A stretch of 30,594 nt of DNA from Euryarchaeota archaeon UBA170 (GCA_002499345.1 DALF01000043.1:1-30594), one strand, 5' to 3'; shown: positions 7,537-15,581, numbered from the stretch's first letter. The notes: generated by a model not told the origin, from the sequence alone. Numbers and translations: made by a program.

Positions 7537-7705
7537 TTAACGCTTACTAACGCATAATATATCTATAATTAACGTATATTTACGCTTTTTTCGATATTAT
7601 TTATTGTTAGATGTAGATTAGTATATCGAATATTTATTGCAATTGTTAACGTATTACTAACGCTTAAGTTATGCGTTAACAAAGCGTTAATGACATTATT
7701 AACGC
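7537..7705. repeat. Iterated TTAACGC-type elements around an AT core; candidate origin or operator array
   Basis: Within 169 bp there are nine 7-bp elements. Plus orientation: TTAACGC 7537, CTAACGC 7547, TTAACGT 7569, TTTACGC 7579, TTAACGT 7646, CTAACGC 7657, TTAACGC 7699. Minus orientation: 7673 and 7684 (GCGTTAA). They occur as pairs spaced 10, 10, 11 and 11 bp, about one helical turn, plus one singleton. Between the left and right groups lies an AT-rich core (7586-7645) with two related stretches, tcgatattatttattg (7591-7606) and tcgaatatttattg (7626-7639). The array fills the gap between two divergent TATA boxes. This architecture fits a replication origin with initiator boxes and an unwinding element, or a cooperative operator. 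The non-coding gap runs from 7506 to 7823; I see nothing else certain in it. Confidence 0.75.
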
Positions 7706-7713
7706 TTTATTTT
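7705..7713 (+). promoter_or_regulatory. Candidate TATA box for HMG-CoA reductase
   Basis: The sequence ctttatttt directly follows the last iterated element. A transcript start about 25 nt downstream (about 7735) would give a leader of roughly 90 nt to the preferred ATG at 7824, and would exclude the TTG at 7716 as a start. Confidence 0.4.
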
Positions 7714-7810
7714 GATTGGAAAAGGGAAATCTGGAACAATGGGATAGGTCCACTAAGTGGCATTATCAAAGATATCCAAGCGAAATGTACAGAAGGGTGA
7801 TTCTACCGAC

Positions 7811-7814
7811 GGAG
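7811..7814 (+). promoter_or_regulatory. Shine-Dalgarno for HMG-CoA reductase
   Basis: GGAG lies 9 nt before the ATG at 7824 and supports that start over the in-frame TTG 7716 and ATG 7785. Confidence 0.45.
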
Positions 7815-7823
7815 TACGATAAC

Positions 7824-9122
7824 ATGCCAGTTGATAGCAGTCGATTGAAAGGATTCTACAAACTATCTGTCCCGGAGAGGAGGAGCTTGCTCTCAGAGAT
7901 TGCGGGGCTTGATGACGAAATGATAGAAGCATGGGCTTCGAACGGGGAGCTTTCAGAAGAAGTCGCAGATAGGATGATAGAGAATGTAATTGGCACATAC
8001 TCATTGCCGATAGGAGTAGCTACAAACTTCATTATTGATGGGGAGCATTACCTGATACCCTTTGTCGTGGAAGAAGCTAGCGTAGTAGCCGCGGCCTCTA
8101 ACATGGCGAAAAGATGCCATTCAAATGGAGGTTTTGTTTCTGATAATGATGCACCTGTGATGATAGGACAAATTCAGATTGTTGGGTGCGAAGATCCAAT
8201 TGCCTCCAGAGACGCAATACTCTCGTCCAAAGCTGAATTGATCGGTGCTTGTAATGACGTCGATCCCATTCTTGTAAAATTTGGAGGAGGGTGCAGAGAT
8301 GTAGAAGTTCGCATCATAGATACTGAATCGGGACCAATGGTTATTGTGCATATTCTTGTTGATTGTAGGGATGCCATGGGAGCCAATGCTGTCAATACCA
8401 TGGCAGAGACAATAGCTCCGAGAATTGAAGAGTTGAGCTCTGGCACTGTAATACTGCGCATAATCAGTAACCTTGCGGTACATAGGCTGGCCAAGGTAAG
8501 TGCCATATTCACCCCTGAAGAGATGTCAGATAATGGAACAAACTCCGAGAATGGCTCAAATGTCATCGATGGAGTGATTCAGGCATATCATTTTGCCGCG
8601 GCTGATCCTTTCAGAGCTACTACTCACAATAAGGGGATAATGAATGCGATATCACCTGTGGCGATAGCCTGTGGCCAGGACTGGAGGGCGATAGAATCTG
8701 GAGCCCACTCATATGCCGCATATGGCAGAGAATATTCATCCATGACTCATTGGGAAAAAAATTCGGATGGCAATCTAGTTGGTTCCATCGAAATCCCAAT
8801 GGCCGTGGGACTGGTTGGAGGGGCTGTGAGGATCCATCCAGGGGCTCAGGCGAATGTTGCACTACTGGGGCTCCGTACTGCTAATGATCTGGCGAAGGTT
8901 ATGGCAGCGGCTGGTCTCGCGCAAAATCTTGGGGCATTGAGGGCTCTAGCAACCGTAGGAATTCAAGCTGGCCATATGAAATTACACCTAATGAATATGG
9001 TAGCCGCCGCAGGAGCGGCGGAGCATGAGGTCGAGAAGGTCGCATCCATGGTTAGGGAAAGTGGAGATAGGATAACAATGGCCGCTGTCGAGTCTGCTCT
9101 TTCCTCCCTCAGAGAGCAGTAA
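7824..9122 (+). CDS. hmgA: HMG-CoA reductase, class II (bacterial-like)
   Basis: Reduces HMG-CoA to mevalonate, the committed step toward archaeal isoprenoid lipids. From ATG 7824 the protein is 432 aa, close to the Pseudomonas mevalonii class II enzyme. The motifs line up: catalytic Glu in VVEEASVVAAAS (E83), DAMGANAVNTMAE at 183-195, Lys in THNKGIMN (K270), Asp in GQDWRAIESGAH (D286) and the His region GIQAGHMKLH (H384). The frame is open back to TTG 7716, adding 36 residues without clear family match, though Archaeoglobus carries a short extension too. Class II enzymes in archaea are generally viewed as ancient acquisitions from bacteria. The gene lies downstream of the TTAACGC array and its stop abuts that of citrate synthase. 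Confidence 0.95.
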   Translation: MPVDSSRLKGFYKLSVPERRSLLSEIAGLDDEMIEAWASNGELSEEVADRMIENVIGTYSLPIGVATNFIIDGEHYLIPFVVEEASVVAAASNMAKRCHSNGGFVSDNDAPVMIGQIQIVGCEDPIASRDAILSSKAELIGACNDVDPILVKFGGGCRDVEVRIIDTESGPMVIVHILVDCRDAMGANAVNTMAETIAPRIEELSSGTVILRIISNLAVHRLAKVSAIFTPEEMSDNGTNSENGSNVIDGVIQAYHFAAADPFRATTHNKGIMNAISPVAIACGQDWRAIESGAHSYAAYGREYSSMTHWEKNSDGNLVGSIEIPMAVGLVGGAVRIHPGAQANVALLGLRTANDLAKVMAAAGLAQNLGALRALATVGIQAGHMKLHLMNMVAAAGAAEHEVEKVASMVRESGDRITMAAVESALSSLREQ

Positions 9123-10343
9123 TCACAATCTTCGATGTGGTTGGTTACGAGGAATATACTTCGGCCTGTATATGGGAGTTCCCCTGCCTTCCCTAGCGTT
9201 TCTCTCATCGAGTATCTGGGCACAAATTCCAGCTACTCTCGCCCAACCGAAGAAAGTAGTATAGTAGTCCGGCTTTCTGAATCCTACTGAGTGTAGCAAG
9301 GTTCCACTTCCAAGATCGACATTGGGATACGGATTTCTTATTTTTGGAATCCTCTCCTTGAGGATATCGGGGGTTATCTTCCTCAGGACCTTCACAGTCT
9401 TGTAGAGTTCTTCATCGGGACATATCTCTTCCCCTAGGCCTATCAATAGTCTTGCCCTCGGATCTTCGGCCCTTAGTACACCATGGCCAAAACCGTATAT
9501 TGGACGCCTAGCATCTATCTCTGCATTAACGAATGAAGATACCTCATTCTCATCCGATGTTCCAATTCTTTGGATAAACTCGAGTACTGCTTGGTTTGCC
9601 CTCCCATGGAGAGGTCCAGAAAGGGCATTCATAGCACTGGATAGGGCAGAATAAACGGATGCTCTTCCAGATGCGACAGCCTTACCAGTGAAAGTAGAGA
9701 GATTTCCTCCTCCATGATCCATATGGAGGATAAAGAAGAATCTTAGAACTCTATTCATCCTGTCTGCCTCCTCTCCTTCTATTCCAAGCATATGAACGAA
9801 ATTCTCTACTAATCCAAGCTCTGGTTTACGTGGCCTAAGTTGTTCCTTCTTACCTCCTCTAAGTAAGAAGACACGTGCCATCAATTCGGGCATCCTAGCT
9901 ATTAGATTCATTGAATCGGACCGGATGTCACCTGTAGCTTCAGCAGTACCAAGAGCCATTATCCCTATAGCTAGCCAATCCATTGGATGCCCGCTTCCCG
10001 GAGTTAGTGATTCCAAGACCCTTAATGCACCGGTTGGAAGAGATTCCCCCCTTAGGGCTAGTTCAGCCCTGAACTTATCCGATTGTTCTGGAGTTGGTAT
10101 CTCTTTGAAAAGCAGGAGATAAATAACATCCTCTTCTTCTAGATTTACTAGATCTTCAACAGGATAGCCAACATAGTGAACACCTTCTATTGGGTCTACA
10201 TATGAGGTCTGACAAGTGCCGACGGGGATTCCCCTAAGGCCAGTATCTAGATTAGACTCGAGGACATTGAATAGGGTCTCTTCGTCTTCCATGCACACAC
10301 CTAGGCCGTTGGGATTGGTGAAGGAGTCATAATCTCTCCGCAT
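9123..10343 (-). CDS. gltA: Citrate synthase
   Basis: A 406-aa enzyme condensing acetyl-CoA and oxaloacetate. Conserved blocks are RGIPVGTC (early substrate region), LHMDHGGGNLSTF, GPLHGRANQAVL with one active-site His, YGFGHGVLRAEDPRA with the second His, and NPYPNVDLGSGTLLHSVG carrying the catalytic Asp. These are diagnostic for citrate synthase rather than ATP-citrate lyase. The start is ATG 10343, supported by a TATA-like element upstream. The stop is immediately adjacent to the HMG-CoA reductase stop on the opposite strand, with no intergenic base. Confidence 0.95.
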   Translation of the reverse strand: MRRDYDSFTNPNGLGVCMEDEETLFNVLESNLDTGLRGIPVGTCQTSYVDPIEGVHYVGYPVEDLVNLEEEDVIYLLLFKEIPTPEQSDKFRAELALRGESLPTGALRVLESLTPGSGHPMDWLAIGIMALGTAEATGDIRSDSMNLIARMPELMARVFLLRGGKKEQLRPRKPELGLVENFVHMLGIEGEEADRMNRVLRFFFILHMDHGGGNLSTFTGKAVASGRASVYSALSSAMNALSGPLHGRANQAVLEFIQRIGTSDENEVSSFVNAEIDARRPIYGFGHGVLRAEDPRARLLIGLGEEICPDEELYKTVKVLRKITPDILKERIPKIRNPYPNVDLGSGTLLHSVGFRKPDYYTTFFGWARVAGICAQILDERNAREGRGTPIYRPKYIPRNQPHRRL

Positions 10344-10360
10344 ATAGTTCCTTCTCAGGA

Positions 10361-10370
10361 TACATATTAA
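10361..10370 (-). promoter_or_regulatory. Candidate TATA box for citrate synthase
   Basis: The minus strand reads ttaatatgta, 18-27 nt upstream of the ATG at 10343, close to the spacing expected for a leaderless archaeal transcript. Confidence 0.45.
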
Positions 10371-10402
10371 CAGCCCAAATATTTCTCTAGTGAGCTATTT
10401 TG

Positions 10403-10408
10403 TATAAG
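10403..10408 (+). promoter_or_regulatory. Candidate TATA box for the membrane protein at 10429
   Basis: The sequence tataag is centred about 24 nt before TTG 10429. It supports TTG as a leaderless start, although an in-frame ATG exists at 10483. Confidence 0.45.
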
Positions 10409-10428
10409 AAATACCCCAACGGTGATAA

Positions 10429-11067
10429 TTGGTAGTTGTTGGCGGAGGGAGCGTGAAAGGGTGGAAAAAAGTGGTTGAATCGATGGATTCTGAGCATCAG
10501 CACATGCTTAGAGGGGGGTCGGTGAGTAATTTCTTCCTGAGAGATTCCCTAACTCTCTGCCATCCAATTTTTATCGGAGGATGCTACGGCTTAATGATTT
10601 CAATTGCACTTCTAGTTCCATTGACACACAGCAATCTTGGAGATGGAGATGGATATTATCAAATTGCTAGAGATTGGTTCTTCCAGATGCTCATAATCGT
10701 CTCCATTACTTCCTTCTTGGGGGCGTTCTCGGTTCTGATTTCGATGATTGCAAGGAGGCCTCCTGCAAGACTTCTTTATCTGAGGAAGATTCTATTCGCC
10801 CTTCCTTTCATTGGACTAGCTGTACTTTCAGTTTCAATAATCGATAATTCTGACATGATTCTCATAGATAGATTAGGTTGGTTCCTGTATATCCTTCCAG
10901 GCCCCTTGTGGATTCATCTATCATATGCCCCAAGATGGAGAATTATTGATAGGATCGACAGGGACATCGAACCATTCGAAGGAATGAAAATGACTATTTA
11001 TGGGGGCGAAGGAGATGATGTACCAGAATCTGACTCTGAATTAGAAGAAGTGATAGGCAGCATCTAA
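10429..11067 (+). CDS. Small four-helix membrane protein of unknown function
   Basis: 212 aa from TTG 10429; ATG 10483 is an alternative that would remove 18 polar residues. Four hydrophobic segments are visible: around HPIFIGGCYGLMISIALLV, MLIIVSITSFLGAFSVLIS, ILFALPFIGLAVLSVSII and LGWFLYILPGPLWIHL. They are followed by a charged, acidic tail ending EVIGSI. I do not recognise the family. It is monocistronic and converges on the thioesterase gene, sharing the four bases CTAA at 11064-11067 for both stops. Confidence 0.7.
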   Translation: MVVVGGGSVKGWKKVVESMDSEHQHMLRGGSVSNFFLRDSLTLCHPIFIGGCYGLMISIALLVPLTHSNLGDGDGYYQIARDWFFQMLIIVSITSFLGAFSVLISMIARRPPARLLYLRKILFALPFIGLAVLSVSIIDNSDMILIDRLGWFLYILPGPLWIHLSYAPRWRIIDRIDRDIEPFEGMKMTIYGGEGDDVPESDSELEEVIGSI

Positions 11068-11528
11068 TCTTCTGCAGGATAAAAATCTCCCTCTATTAGG
11101 GTAATTGATTTCCTTAGTTCATTTGGTAAGTTCTGAGGTTTTCCAGAGTTATAATCCATGAGAACGCAGACTACTCTCCCCCTGGCTGCAGTTTTTTCAT
11201 GCTGGCTCAGACTTTGAATTTCATATTCCATATCGAATGATGAGTTACCAACTCTGGAAACGGAAGTACTTACCCTAACTACGTCCGGAAATATTATCGG
11301 CAATTTGTAGTCTATTTCTATCCTGACCAAGATAGGTCCGACGTTAGATTCATCATAGAGGTCCATCATTCCAATCTTAGAGAAATAAATCATTCTGGCC
11401 GTCTCCATCCATTTAGCGAATACCGAGTGATTAACATGCCCGAGAGCATCCATATCGCCCCAGTTCACTTTGATATCAGTAGAAGCGGCCCAAGTATTAC
11501 TTTCACTCCCACCGAGATCTGATGACAT
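11064..11528 (-). CDS. Hotdog-fold acyl-CoA thioesterase (4HBT/YbgC type)
   Basis: A 154-aa single hotdog domain. The motif WGDMDALGHVNHSVFAKWMETAR matches the 4-hydroxybenzoyl-CoA thioesterase/YbgC signature, with the catalytic Asp in GDMD and GHVNH at the start of the long helix. The substrate cannot be told. The frame is open to an ATG at 11567 that overlaps the upstream gene by 28 nt; the ATG at 11528 is preferred because a perfect AGGAGG lies 7 nt before it. It is co-transcribed with the KBL-type gene and may handle an acyl-CoA or acyl product. Confidence 0.82.
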   Translation of the reverse strand: MSSDLGGSESNTWAASTDIKVNWGDMDALGHVNHSVFAKWMETARMIYFSKIGMMDLYDESNVGPILVRIEIDYKLPIIFPDVVRVSTSVSRVGNSSFDMEYEIQSLSQHEKTAARGRVVCVLMDYNSGKPQNLPNELRKSITLIEGDFYPAED

Positions 11529-11535
11529 CGAATTG

Positions 11536-11541
11536 CCTCCT
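11536..11541 (-). promoter_or_regulatory. Strong Shine-Dalgarno (AGGAGG) for the thioesterase
   Basis: On the minus strand AGGAGG overlaps the TAG stop of the upstream KBL-type gene (TAGGAGG) and sits 7 nt before the ATG at 11528. It fixes the start and suggests coupled translation. Confidence 0.6.
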
Positions 11542-12718
11542 AAATTAATCTTAATTCCTTTCCACATCTCTCAAACTCTGATAACACGACATCTAGATCG
11601 TCACGAGTAAGGCCCGCAGACATCTGTGTCCTGACTCTGGCTTTATCCCTTGAAACCATTGGGAATACTATAGCTCCTACAAGGATGCCACTGTTTCCCA
11701 ACATGTTTGAGAGGTCTTTAGCAACTTTACTTTCACCACACATCACTGGAATTATTGGAGTCTCTGATCGTCCTGTATCGAATCCTAATGACTGTAGTTG
11801 CTTTCTAAAATAATTAGTATTCTCCCAGAGCTTCCTAACATGCTGAGGCTCCTCCATCAAAACTTCGACAGCGGCTTTCTGGGCGGCGGCTACACCGGGC
11901 GGCTGGCTCCCTGAAAGAAGCCAGGACCTGCTATGGTTAAGCGCATAGCTTCTCACAAGCTCGGATCCTGCCAATATTCCGCCCTGTACTCCCATGGCCT
12001 TAGAATACGATCCGACCTCAAAGTCAACACGACCTTGAAGTCCAAAATGAGCTACAATTCCTTTACCTCCTCCAAGTACCCCTTCACCATGGCAGTCATC
12101 TACCATTATCATGGCCCCATGTTCCTCAGCGATTTCTGTAATATGGTTTAGTGGGGCTATGTCTCCATCCATACTGAAAACTCCATCAGTGATAATTAGC
12201 TTTCTTTCTGCATCCTTATTTTCAGTCAAAGTTCTTTCCAAGGCCCCCACATCGTTGTGAGGATAGACAGCCCTACTAGCCTTGGTGAGCCTAATCCCAT
12301 CAATTATAGAACCGTGATTCAGTTCATCAGAGATAATTATGTCTTCCTTCCCCCTGACTAGTGCTGGGATCAGTCCAACATTTGCTGTATATCCAGCTGA
12401 GTAAATTAAGGATGACTCTACTTCCTTGAATTCTGCGGCCTTTTTCTCCGCCTCTAAATGAATGTCTAGTGTTCCAGCTATTGCCCTGACAGAACCGGAA
12501 CCAGCTCCATATTTCCTCGTAGCCTCGAGAGCGGCCTCAACTACCCTTGGATGAGTAGTTAAGTTGAGATAATTATTTGCTGATAGCATTATCATATCTT
12601 TTCCTTCTACCTTACAGTGAGCGGCGCTCGCAGATTCCAATATCGGCGGATTCCAATCTAAATCCTGTTCTTTCAGTTGATTGAGTCTATCTGACATCCA
12701 AGACATGTCGGCCGCCAT
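11540..12718 (-). CDS. kbl: Glycine C-acetyltransferase (2-amino-3-ketobutyrate CoA ligase, KBL type)
   Basis: A 392-aa PLP enzyme of the alpha-oxoamine synthase family. It has LSANNYLNLTTHP near the N-terminus, GSGSVRAIAGT, DELNHGSIIDGIRL, VDDCHGEGVLG (D207) and the PLP lysine in VGSYSKAMGVQGG (K240). KBL interconverts 2-amino-3-oxobutyrate plus CoA and glycine plus acetyl-CoA, in threonine breakdown. No threonine dehydrogenase is in the window. BioF and serine palmitoyltransferase-like members share these motifs, so the substrate is inferred from the overall KBL-like look. The gene heads a two-gene unit with the thioesterase. Confidence 0.82.
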   Translation of the reverse strand: MAADMSWMSDRLNQLKEQDLDWNPPILESASAAHCKVEGKDMIMLSANNYLNLTTHPRVVEAALEATRKYGAGSGSVRAIAGTLDIHLEAEKKAAEFKEVESSLIYSAGYTANVGLIPALVRGKEDIIISDELNHGSIIDGIRLTKASRAVYPHNDVGALERTLTENKDAERKLIITDGVFSMDGDIAPLNHITEIAEEHGAMIMVDDCHGEGVLGGGKGIVAHFGLQGRVDFEVGSYSKAMGVQGGILAGSELVRSYALNHSRSWLLSGSQPPGVAAAQKAAVEVLMEEPQHVRKLWENTNYFRKQLQSLGFDTGRSETPIIPVMCGESKVAKDLSNMLGNSGILVGAIVFPMVSRDKARVRTQMSAGLTRDDLDVVLSEFERCGKELRLI

Positions 12719-12792
12719 GTTACTCCATTAAGCAGGTGGTTCATTGCTTCATCGGAGCGAGCTGTTCATTTCCCTTACACCTATCCGGAGTC

Positions 12793-13677
12793 ATGGAGCG
12801 TGGTTCTGTGGAGGTGACATTGCTTGGAATTACACAGGACGGGGGGCTACCACAAGTAGGGTGTTTGAAGGATTGTTGCAAGGAGGCTAGGCTTTCACCT
12901 GAGCTCTCTAAAATGCCTGTTTCACTGGGAATACAAGGGGCAGATGGTTCTAGCCACATGATTGAGGCGAGCAGAATGATGGCGGGACAATTTGACTTAT
13001 GGAATTCTATTGGCATACGAGAATGGCCTCCCTCCAGCGTTTCATTGACGCATGCCCATCTCGGACATACAGATGGATTGGGATTATTTGGGCGTGAAGT
13101 AATGGGGTCTTCAGGAGTAATTCTGCATTGTAGCCCTTCTATGGGAAATCTCCTCAATTCGACACCTTCATGGTCAGCAATGATTGATCAGGGAGTAATT
13201 ATTCCAAAGCTTTGGAGTTCGATGGAACCCTTTGAACCGACTACAAGTTGTGGGTTTACAATTACTGCTGTACCGGTCCCCCATAGATCTGAGCTATCGG
13301 ATAATCATGCTTTAATCATCAGAGGAAAGAAGAAAAGTCTACTTTTCATGCCGGATCAAGATTCATGGAGTGAAACTCTGGAAGAAGGATTGGGAATTTT
13401 GGATTGGCTTCGGGGAATGAGTGTGGATATAGCCTTGATAGACGGTACGTTCTGGAATTATGATGAGATATCAAGTAGAGATGTGAGTAAAATTCCGCAT
13501 CCAACGGTAGTGGAAACCCTTGAAATACTTGGAAATAGGAGATCTGGAGATCCTGAGATTTCTTTCATTCATTTTAACCATACAAATCCCTTATTGAATG
13601 ATGAAAGTGATGAATGCAGGGATTTATTGAAGATGGGGTGGGGCATTTCTAAGCAAGGCGAAGTGTACCATCTCTGA
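12793..13677 (+). CDS. PqqB-like metallo-beta-lactamase-fold hydrolase
   Basis: 294 aa from ATG 12793 (MERGSVEVTLLGITQDGG). An upstream in-frame GTG at 12736 adds 19 residues lacking family similarity. The N-terminal LGITQDGGLPQVGCLKDCC, with C-x(3)-CC, matches PqqB-like proteins, and LTHAHLGHTDGLGLFG supplies the MBL metal-binding His/Asp motif. Later metal ligands are likely in VPVPHRSE, MPDQD, LIDGTF and HFNHTNP. True PqqB acts in PQQ biosynthesis, but no other pqq gene is nearby, so only the fold and family are claimed. The gene is divergent from kbl across a 74-nt gap. Confidence 0.8.
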   Translation: MERGSVEVTLLGITQDGGLPQVGCLKDCCKEARLSPELSKMPVSLGIQGADGSSHMIEASRMMAGQFDLWNSIGIREWPPSSVSLTHAHLGHTDGLGLFGREVMGSSGVILHCSPSMGNLLNSTPSWSAMIDQGVIIPKLWSSMEPFEPTTSCGFTITAVPVPHRSELSDNHALIIRGKKKSLLFMPDQDSWSETLEEGLGILDWLRGMSVDIALIDGTFWNYDEISSRDVSKIPHPTVVETLEILGNRRSGDPEISFIHFNHTNPLLNDESDECRDLLKMGWGISKQGEVYHL

Positions 13678-13690
13678 ACCGAAGCGGAAG

Positions 13691-13697
13691 CTTATGA
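13691..13697 (+). promoter_or_regulatory. Candidate TATA box for ribK
   Basis: The sequence cttatga is centred about 26 nt before GTG 13720, the expected spacing for a leaderless transcript, and supports that GTG as the start. Confidence 0.45.
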
Positions 13698-13719
13698 GGG
13701 ATGCGTATTAGGAAGTGGT

Positions 13720-14163
13720 GTGCTACTACACGGCGCGGTATCGAGTGGACTAGGTAGAGCTCATATTTTCATGGCCCAGCCGCATTACCAAGAGCAATTC
13801 AAGGAAGTACTAGGATCTAGTGCTTGGCCGGGTACGCTGAACGTAGACCTAGAAAGTGAGAGCTTAGACCCATACAGGAAATTGAGAGTCGCTTCGGGAC
13901 TAGACGAGGGCACTGATGTTGTAGGGCTTGAACCTATTAGGATTCAAGGATTTGAGAGAGAAGGTAGGTCATTTGGAGGAGCTACTGCGTTCCATGCTAG
14001 CATCTCCAATGACCTGCAATTATGGACCAAGTGCGCCTTGTTAATTCCCGATCTAACTAGGCATACTCAAACAGCTGAAATCATCTCTAATTCGTTCCTT
14101 AGGGAGAGCCTTCCATGCAATGATGGTGACGAAGTTTGGATTAGAATTGATCGATCCCTCTAA
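13720..14163 (+). CDS. ribK: CTP-dependent riboflavin kinase (archaeal RibK)
   Basis: A 147-aa archaeal riboflavin kinase that makes FMN using CTP rather than ATP. Family features are GAVSSGLGRAHIFM at the N-terminus (compare the GEVVSGLGEG of Methanocaldococcus), WPGTLNVDLESESLD with the conserved GTLN, and FGGATAFHASI in the middle. It is a stand-alone catalytic domain; many archaea fuse it to a winged helix, which is absent here. It starts with GTG 27 nt downstream of a TATA-like element. The 3' end overlaps the 3' end of truA by 23 nt on the opposite strand. Confidence 0.88.
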   Translation: MLLHGAVSSGLGRAHIFMAQPHYQEQFKEVLGSSAWPGTLNVDLESESLDPYRKLRVASGLDEGTDVVGLEPIRIQGFEREGRSFGGATAFHASISNDLQLWTKCALLIPDLTRHTQTAEIISNSFLRESLPCNDGDEVWIRIDRSL

Positions 14164-15022
14164 TCCATTCGGAATTAACCAATATTGACATTTCTAAATT
14201 GCACAGTCCCATCCAGTTCTTATGTCCTCTAAGCGAAGAAGGCGGCTTGGAGAATAACCTGGTATCTGGCACAGATCCCATTCCCATTCCTTCAAGTGCT
14301 GAGTGATTAATCTCCCACAATATCAAACCTCCAGAGGTACCCATTCCCATGTCAACAGGAATATTTGGTTGTTCAATTGACCTAGCTAGAAATTCTAGGC
14401 CATAGTTTCCGGACACCACCCCTGTGATGGCGGAGGCCATTCTTCTGACCTGATTCCATAGAAACGACTTAGCCACCACACAAATTCCTATTGGCCTATT
14501 GTCATCATCAAGCCAAGGTTCGCAACTAATAACAGTCCTTGTTGGTTCTTTACCCTCTTCAAGTCTACAAAGATTGGTGAAGTCATGGGTTCCAACGAAA
14601 ACCTGACACGCCTTATTTAGGAGATCAATATCCACGCTTTCCGGCCACGTTTTGATGACTTCACATCTGTAGTAGTACTTTCTTGAAATTACTGGACGAG
14701 TAGGAGTGGTAGAGGGGACCTTTTTCGCCGCCCAAACCACCAAGTCATCCGGGAGGCGATCGTTCAAGGCCCTGATTACCACAGGGCCATCAACTGATGA
14801 CATTACAGACTCGGGTAAATCTATACTAGCAAGATTCATCCTTACGCTAACTCCAGCGTCTGTCCTACTAGAAAGTCGGAGACAACCCTCTCTCCACCAT
14901 CCTATCTCTTTCAGGGACTCCCTTAGGGTTCCTTGAACAGTTCTGACGTTGGGTTGAATTTGAGATCCATGGAATAGATTTCCATGGTACCCAATGGCGA
15001 CTAAGAAACAGTCGCGGACCAG
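14141..15022 (-). CDS. truA: tRNA pseudouridine synthase TruA, apparent CTG start
   Basis: Forms pseudouridine at positions 38-40 of tRNA anticodon stems. The first ATG (14839) would give 232 aa and lose the catalytic aspartate. Upstream in the same frame the sequence encodes FLVAIGYHGNLFHGSQIQPN, VRTVQGTLRESL and SSRTDAGVS, with the catalytic Asp in RTDAG. It continues after ATG 14839 into RALNDRLPDDLVVW, ISRKYYYR, the FVGTHDFTNLC motif and FLWNQVRRM. The frame runs back to a TAA at 15023-15025 and contains no ATG, GTG or TTG before 14839, so CTG 15022 (giving LVRDCFLVAIGYHG) is the likely start: 293 aa, normal for TruA. It lies 13 nt after the TPR gene. Confidence 0.9.
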   Translation of the reverse strand: MVRDCFLVAIGYHGNLFHGSQIQPNVRTVQGTLRESLKEIGWWREGCLRLSSRTDAGVSVRMNLASIDLPESVMSSVDGPVVIRALNDRLPDDLVVWAAKKVPSTTPTRPVISRKYYYRCEVIKTWPESVDIDLLNKACQVFVGTHDFTNLCRLEEGKEPTRTVISCEPWLDDDNRPIGICVVAKSFLWNQVRRMASAITGVVSGNYGLEFLARSIEQPNIPVDMGMGTSGGLILWEINHSALEGMGMGSVPDTRLFSKPPSSLRGHKNWMGLCNLEMSILVNSEWIRGIDQF

Positions 15023-15035
15023 TTAATCTTCCCCC

Positions 15036-15581
15036 TTATTCCTCGGGAACTAGGTACTCCATTGCCTCTTCGACCGACGAAAAACCAAGGCCTAGCATTG
15101 CGAACTCCAAAGCTATTGGGATAAATTGCCGTGCGTTCGGATTACTCCTATCAAATTCTGTCTTCAGATCTATTAGATCGATAAGTGTCTTTGCGGCTTC
15201 ATAGAAATGGGATGAAACATCTAGATCATCCAACTCATCCCCTAGTGCCTTGAGCTTCCTAAACTCTCTAACTGACATCGAAATTCTATCGAATTCCAAT
15301 AGTGCTTTGGCATGGGATGCGAGATACTCGGGATTTTTTGGATCCATGGAAGAGGCTTTTCTATAATATGCGGCAATTTGGCCCTCGTTAATCCTATCAT
15401 TTCCTTTCTCATCCAGATTTCCATTTACTTGGATCTCAAAGAGTGCGGCCTCTGCCCATCCATGGAATCCTGCTGGATTATCCGGATTAGTATTTGAAAA
15501 TGATTCAAAAATTCCCATCGCACCCATGAAGTCTCCCTGAGCTATTAGTTGGGCCGCTTGTGTTATCTCTTCGTCTTCCAT
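15036..15581 (-). CDS. TPR-like helical-repeat protein
   Basis: A 181-aa soluble acidic protein. The pattern AAQLIAQGDFMGAMGIFESFSNTNPDNPAGFHGWAEA followed by AAYYRKASSMDPKNPEYLASHAKALLEFDR is typical of tetratricopeptide repeats (a Gly/Ala, Ala, Pro pattern about every 34 residues). The C-terminal helix ends in EEAMEYLVPEE. No catalytic motif is seen; a scaffold or adaptor role is likely. It lies between the membrane PH gene and truA in a minus-strand series. Confidence 0.65.
   Translation of the reverse strand: MEDEEITQAAQLIAQGDFMGAMGIFESFSNTNPDNPAGFHGWAEAALFEIQVNGNLDEKGNDRINEGQIAAYYRKASSMDPKNPEYLASHAKALLEFDRISMSVREFRKLKALGDELDDLDVSSHFYEAAKTLIDLIDLKTEFDRSNPNARQFIPIALEFAMLGLGFSSVEEAMEYLVPEE

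Noticed and set aside
7716..7823. N-terminal extension of HMG-CoA reductase from TTG 7716
   Set aside because: TTG 7716 is only a few bases after the TATA-like element; a GGAG precedes ATG 7824, and residue numbering from 7824 matches class II enzymes. Not fully excluded, since Archaeoglobus has a short extension.
14141..14839. TruA as a truncated pseudogene starting at ATG 14839
   Set aside because: The missing N-terminal motifs, including the catalytic Asp, are encoded intact immediately upstream in the same frame.
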